NCBI GenBank assembly: GCA_937926185.1
Contig: CALEYM010000681.1
Span: 1 to 9,173, forward strand
Reading direction: 5' to 3'
Source: an uncultured Bacteroidota bacterium
Lineage (GTDB): Bacteria; Bacteroidota; Bacteroidia; Chitinophagales; Saprospiraceae
DNA: 9,173 nt
Shown here piece after piece: positions 5,894 to 9,173 of this stretch. Each line of letters starts with the position of its first letter. Position 1 is the first letter of the stretch. A program made the translations under genes and the position numbers. The notes under the pieces were generated by a model. It saw only the letters and a list, made by a program, of their open reading frames with translations, did no database searches and was not told the DNA's origin.

Positions 5894-7191
5894 CAATTCA
5901 GGCTATACACCAGGTAGGCAAATAGCCCCAGACTTGTTTCCAATACGGTAGTATCCGTTATGGCAAAATCCTGCCGGTGCAATCCGCCCGTAGCTTCCAC
6001 GCCTGTTCTGAGCAAAACGGCCGGGATGCCGTATTTTTTGAAAAACGCAAAATCGTCGGCGCCGAATCGCAGGTTGTGGACTTTTACCGGATACCCCAGG
6101 TAACGTCCGCCAAAGTCCCGTACCGATTCAGTAAGCAGGGAGTCGTTTTCCAAAACCGGGATGCCCTGCATTTGCTCCCGGCGTATTGTCACTCCCCGGC
6201 GTTCGTATTTTTTTGAATACAAATCAAGGAGCGAATCGATGCTGCTCATACCCTTTGTCTCATGCGAAGGAGAGTAGGTTCTGAAATTACCGACGATAGT
6301 TACTTTTTGCGGCAGCACATTGTGCGGCGCATCGGCAGGACTGTTGGTAATGATATTCGTCCAGCGCAACAAATATTCCGCACCGCCGGATGAATGGCGG
6401 AAATGATGATGGATTTCGCTTTTCAGCGTGTCCCAGATTTCGAGCGGATTCAGGTTGTTTAAATTCGCAATATGCCCGCCCTTTTGAGCCGAGGCATCGA
6501 TGGTGATTTTTAAAATCTGCGTGGAAGCCTGGGCCGTACCGCCGCGCACTTCCACCCGGTGGTTTGGAACATCCGGACTGACATGCTGCCCCAACGCCAT
6601 TAACTTGCCATATTTGCTCAAATCCATTGACTTCAACATCGAATCCAACCCGCTGGGAAGGTCCTCTTCGCTTGGGCTGAACAGAAATAGTACCTTTCGC
6701 CAACGGAAACCGGGATTATCCAACAGCATTTCGGCGAGGTTACAGGCAACGCTCATGCCTACGGAATGGCCGCAGCCGTGTTTCACTTCGGGCATGCCGG
6801 TTTCAGCATTTGGAAACGACAGGCCGTCCATTTCCGGTCTGATGAGAAGCGAATATTCCTGGTGCGCGTCGCCTTCGATTTCGACAATAAGCCCCGTTCC
6901 GGCAACGGTTGTATAGGAAAGCGCCGTTTTCCCGTATCTTTTTTGCAAACGGGCAAAACGTTTCTCCAGATAGCGGTGCGTTTTAAATTCTTTCCAGGCC
7001 GGCTCGGCGCGTTTATTCAACTCTTGCCAGTCGCGCAGGGCGTTTTTATACCGTTTTTTCGCCTCCGACTGACAGAACGTTTTTAACCGCAAAGGGTCTG
7101 TGAGCGAGTCGGGTGTGATACAGGATGTGCCGGCTTCGCTGTAACGGGAAACAGCCAGAATGAGTAATATGGTAACTATTGAATGTTTCAT
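5893..7191 (-). CDS. Secreted M20-family amidohydrolase
   Basis: M20D-type enzymes cleave amide bonds of N-acyl amino acids or similar conjugates with a two-metal centre. The 432-residue product begins with a signal peptide (about residues 1-20, cut SEA|G), so it acts outside the cytoplasm. Likely metal ligands are Cys140 and His142 (HGCGH), Glu175/Glu176 (SPSEED), His203 (GQHV) and His405 (GLHRQDF). LLIRPEMDGL (115-124) and FGADDFAFF (376-384) match family blocks, and the middle, about 225-345, would be the dimerisation domain. It departs from the consensus in two places: the usual HxHPE near residue 60 reads NKRAE, and the Asp after the CGH motif is Ser. The substrate is unknown. The gene follows the alpha/beta hydrolase gene by 33 nt and is probably co-transcribed with it. 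Confidence 0.85.
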   Translation of the reverse strand: MKHSIVTILLILAVSRYSEAGTSCITPDSLTDPLRLKTFCQSEAKKRYKNALRDWQELNKRAEPAWKEFKTHRYLEKRFARLQKRYGKTALSYTTVAGTGLIVEIEGDAHQEYSLLIRPEMDGLSFPNAETGMPEVKHGCGHSVGMSVACNLAEMLLDNPGFRWRKVLFLFSPSEEDLPSGLDSMLKSMDLSKYGKLMALGQHVSPDVPNHRVEVRGGTAQASTQILKITIDASAQKGGHIANLNNLNPLEIWDTLKSEIHHHFRHSSGGAEYLLRWTNIITNSPADAPHNVLPQKVTIVGNFRTYSPSHETKGMSSIDSLLDLYSKKYERRGVTIRREQMQGIPVLENDSLLTESVRDFGGRYLGYPVKVHNLRFGADDFAFFKKYGIPAVLLRTGVEATGGLHRQDFAITDTTVLETSLGLFAYLVYSLN

Positions 7192-7224
7192 TTCTTATCG
7201 TTTTAATTTATTTCAGTTTAGGAG

Positions 7225-8163
7225 TTATCTTAATGATAAACATGCTTTTATAATGTCAATGACCTGGTCTCTGTACGTGTTTGCTTCCCGGAAAAGTCCG
7301 TGACGTCCGCCCTTGATCTGATAGAATGTCGAGTATGGCAAGCGCCCGGCAACCTCAATATGTCGTGCGGTAACATTGTGCGTGTCCAATTCGGCACTGA
7401 TAATGACGACAGGGGTTTGTATCTTCTCCAGGGCGCCGGGCTGAAAAATCTCCACCAACGATTGAGCCGTGTATTTTATCCTGCCGAGCGTAAATCCGCC
7501 GATTCGCAGCCTTGGATCTTTCTTACGCCATAGGTGGATGAGAGCGCCGCGTACGTCGCTGCTGGTTGGATCGTCGGCTAATACTTTCTTTGCCAGATCC
7601 CAAGACCAATCGCGTGCCTTACCCCAGTACTGCCGTTCCTGTTCAGGGCTTAATTCGAGCGCAGCGAGCTGGTAAATTCCGCCGTGTTTCTCAAAAAAGT
7701 GGCTACCAAACATAGGTGCTGCAAGGATCATTTTTTTAAAAATACTGTCTTTCAGGAAACACGACGTCAAACCGACAAGACAGCCGTAGCAGCTTCCGAC
7801 AAAATAGATTGGCAAGCCGGTTTCAACATGTTGAGCAGTAAAATAAATAAGGTCTTCGGCAAAGTAGCGGGCCGGCAACGCGGGCGGTTTTTGCCGGTCG
7901 GCGCCGCTATACATACGCTCACTCCCGTTCTCGCCGTAACGCTCGAGCGTATACGTGATGAGGCCAATATCCCGGAAGGTTCGCATGTTTTCATAGTCGG
8001 CTTCCAGGGGTTGGCCCAACCCGGCGTGATAAACCACAACGCCAACCGGGGCCGGGCATCCCAAACGGGCATACCTTACTTTTTTGCCCTTTTCATTGAA
8101 AAAATAAAGAATTTCCAGACCCGCCGGTTCGCAGAACCGGGGCTCGAGCAAAATCTTTTCCAT
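7225..8163 (-). CDS. Alpha/beta hydrolase with Cys at the nucleophile elbow
   Basis: The 312-residue protein resembles the lysophospholipase/S33 group of alpha/beta hydrolases (serine aminopeptidase-like, PldB type). An HAGLGQP block (46-52) fits the oxyanion-hole loop, and ERYGENGS (74-81) fits the segment after strand 4. The nucleophile elbow reads G-S-C-Y-G with Cys125, where most members have Ser. Asp260 (SAELD) and His288 (GGRHGLF) complete a possible Cys-Asp-His triad, as in dienelactone hydrolase. No signal peptide is seen, so it is probably cytoplasmic. I start at the ATG giving MEKILLEP. A TTG 14 codons upstream keeps the frame open but lies inside a palindrome. It heads a leftward two-gene unit with the amidohydrolase. 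The substrate is unknown; an ester, thioester or acylated compound is possible. Confidence 0.82.
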   Translation of the reverse strand: MEKILLEPRFCEPAGLEILYFFNEKGKKVRYARLGCPAPVGVVVYHAGLGQPLEADYENMRTFRDIGLITYTLERYGENGSERMYSGADRQKPPALPARYFAEDLIYFTAQHVETGLPIYFVGSCYGCLVGLTSCFLKDSIFKKMILAAPMFGSHFFEKHGGIYQLAALELSPEQERQYWGKARDWSWDLAKKVLADDPTSSDVRGALIHLWRKKDPRLRIGGFTLGRIKYTAQSLVEIFQPGALEKIQTPVVIISAELDTHNVTARHIEVAGRLPYSTFYQIKGGRHGLFREANTYRDQVIDIIKACLSLR

Positions 8164-8175
8164 CGCATCTTTTTT

Positions 8176-8212
8176 AAACGGTGAACGAATGAAGTTTGCC
8201 GGCAAACCGTTT
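8176..8212. promoter_or_regulatory. Palindrome before the alpha/beta hydrolase gene
   Basis: GTTTGCCGGCAAAC (8194-8207) is a perfect 14-bp palindrome 30 bp upstream of the hydrolase ATG. It overlaps a second inverted pair, AAACGGT (8176-8182) with ACCGTTT (8206-8212). The position fits an operator for the leftward unit. One or less such palindrome is expected by chance in a window of this size, so support is modest. Confidence 0.35.
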
Positions 8213-8287
8213 CAATCGCGATGGGCCCAAGATGCGGAACCGATGGACAGACAAGCAAAGGCAAAAGCAGGACATTTAAAAACATCC

Positions 8288-8329
8288 TGTCCCGGTTTTG
8301 TCCGCCGGTTGTCCCGGTTTGTCCGGCTA
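8288..8329. repeat. Four helically phased TGTCC repeats
   Basis: Four tandem units of 11, 11, 10 and 10 nt all begin TGTCC: TGTCCCGGTTT, TGTCCGCCGGT, TGTCCCGGTT and TGTCCGGCTA. Units 1+2 and 3+4 form a longer 21-22 nt direct repeat. The spacing puts TGTCC on one face of the helix. A 6-bp stem, CCGGCT/AGCCGG with a 7-nt loop, overlaps the last unit (8323-8341). The array lies in the divergent intergenic region, 89 bp before the rightward gene start. No gene is seen in the 254 nt between 8164 and 8417. Confidence 0.55.
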
Positions 8330-8417
8330 TTTAACAGCCGGTATTTGCCCCCTCCTCCGCGGGAATAGAGGTCGCATGGCATTTTTTTTTACCTTGCGCG
8401 GATTAAATTCATACAAA

Positions 8418-9173
8418 ATGACAGACCGGGAAATAGCGGAAAAACTTGTTCGGGAAGTAATGGCCTGGTTGGGTGAACAACGCGGAATGCCTGAACTCCA
8501 GACCAAACAACATTTTGACCAGAAGGACTTTGAAGCGCTTGAAGCGTTTCTGGGAACGGACTTTAGCCGTAGAAATGAGATAAAAGATGTCCATGGTTAT
8601 GTCAGTGCGAAATCGCTGCAACGCTTCTGGCAATATGCCGCCGGCAAAGATCAAACCGAAAGCGACCATGCGACAGCCCGCAATGTGTTGTCGGCCCTGG
8701 CTTTGCATAACCGCTGGCTGGTAAGAAATATTTCTATCAGATATACGGATACTGGATACCCAAGACCTGAGCAGAATCTCTGGCAGCGATATCAAGCCCT
8801 GCATGGGGAACAGCAGACTGCTGATAAGCCGGAACTCAGACCTCCTGAAAATAATTCAGGGAACAAATCAACCGGTAAAAATTGGCGAACCGTACTTCCC
8901 TGGTGTATTGTATTGGTTCTTGTTTCCGGTCTGTGTATGCAAAAAGCCGGCTCGATAGCCTTTGGCGAAAAAGTTGCCGAATGGGAAGTGTGTTTCCGGA
9001 TGCGTGATACAAATTTGCTTTGGCCCTTCGGCAAACTCTCTTTTTACAAACCCCTTTACCCCGGCGAAAATGATTATATCGTGGAAGCCGGCGGTTTGTA
9101 CAGAAAAAAAACGGCGCCGGACGTAATGGAACCCGATGAAACCTTTAACCACAGGGGTACAGCTAAAAAAATT
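8418..9173 (+). CDS. Single-pass membrane protein, partial, runs off the window
   Basis: The frame is open for 252 codons from an ATG after an A-rich leader (CATACAAA) to the right edge, so its 3' end is not seen. Residues 1-155 are mainly helical and charged. The part about 58-105 (HGYVSAKSLQRFWQYAAG, then NVLSALALHNRWL) weakly recalls the small helical N-terminal domain of Bacteroidota signalling proteins that carries an xLSxxTLxRxWxY pattern. I infer this from memory and cannot confirm it. A Pro/Asn/Lys-rich linker (about 134-155) leads to one membrane segment (about 157-175, LPWCIVLVLVSGLC). The rest, 176-252, has Trp, Tyr and Cys and would be periplasmic. No signal peptide or catalytic motif is visible. 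It is divergent from the hydrolase gene, and four phased repeats lie upstream. Confidence 0.75.
   Translation, partial: MTDREIAEKLVREVMAWLGEQRGMPELQTKQHFDQKDFEALEAFLGTDFSRRNEIKDVHGYVSAKSLQRFWQYAAGKDQTESDHATARNVLSALALHNRWLVRNISIRYTDTGYPRPEQNLWQRYQALHGEQQTADKPELRPPENNSGNKSTGKNWRTVLPWCIVLVLVSGLCMQKAGSIAFGEKVAEWEVCFRMRDTNLLWPFGKLSFYKPLYPGENDYIVEAGGLYRKKTAPDVMEPDETFNHRGTAKKI

Noticed and set aside
8076..8285. 69-codon minus-strand frame with a signal-like start (MFLNVLLLPLLV)
   Set aside because: It runs out of frame into the alpha/beta hydrolase gene and has no domain. No sign of a frameshift joining the two was found.
8323..8341. CCGGCT/AGCCGG hairpin as a terminator
   Set aside because: No T-run follows on either strand, and it lies upstream of both flanking genes, not after one.
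8409..9152. Three minus-strand open frames at the right edge
   Set aside because: They are opposite the 8418 plus-strand gene, which is open over its whole 252 codons with better coding character.

Overview
The window looks like chromosomal DNA of a moderately high-GC member of the Bacteroidota, probably of the Saprospiria/Chitinophagia kind. Four things point there: the S12 and S7 sequences, a clear Bacteroidota-type promoter (TTTG, 21-nt spacer, TAnnTTTG) before rpsL, A-rich leaders without Shine-Dalgarno sequences before most starts, and low-complexity intergenic repeats of the type I recall from these genomes. No database search was possible, so all family names rest on recognised motifs.

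Left part (1-1467): a telomere-like GGGTTTA-rich repeat tract (1-115), an AT-rich stretch and a strong terminator hairpin, then the leftward pair rpsL-rpsG (S12, S7). A 25-bp hairpin built from ATTCATCATT-like words sits between the two genes. fusA, the usual next gene, is not found between rpsG and the left edge, and the terminator would separate it from rpsL-rpsG. A well-formed promoter drives rpsL; the same intergenic region precedes the divergent fabH-type gene.

Middle part (1468-5733, rightward): a ketoacyl-ACP synthase III with an intact Cys-His-Asn triad; a remnant of the 3' end of an AAA+ ATPase/DUF234-type gene on the minus strand; a secreted two-domain protein that joins an aldose 1-epimerase to a GH5-like glycoside hydrolase in one chain; a possible 20-residue leader peptide; and a seven-helix membrane protein of unknown function.

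Right part (5734-9173): a short convergent region that may hold a gene relic, then a leftward two-gene unit made of an alpha/beta hydrolase whose nucleophile position is Cys and a secreted M20-family amidohydrolase 33 bp downstream. Across a 254-bp intergenic region with a 14-bp palindrome and helically phased TGTCC repeats, a rightward gene for a single-pass membrane protein begins and runs off the right edge. This gene has no stop inside the window and is easily missed.

No single new multi-gene system is evident. The best leads are the epimerase-glycosidase fusion, the Cys-nucleophile hydrolase paired with an amidohydrolase, the repeat-derived hairpin at the place where E. coli keeps its S7 regulatory site, and the phased repeats upstream of the membrane-anchored gene.
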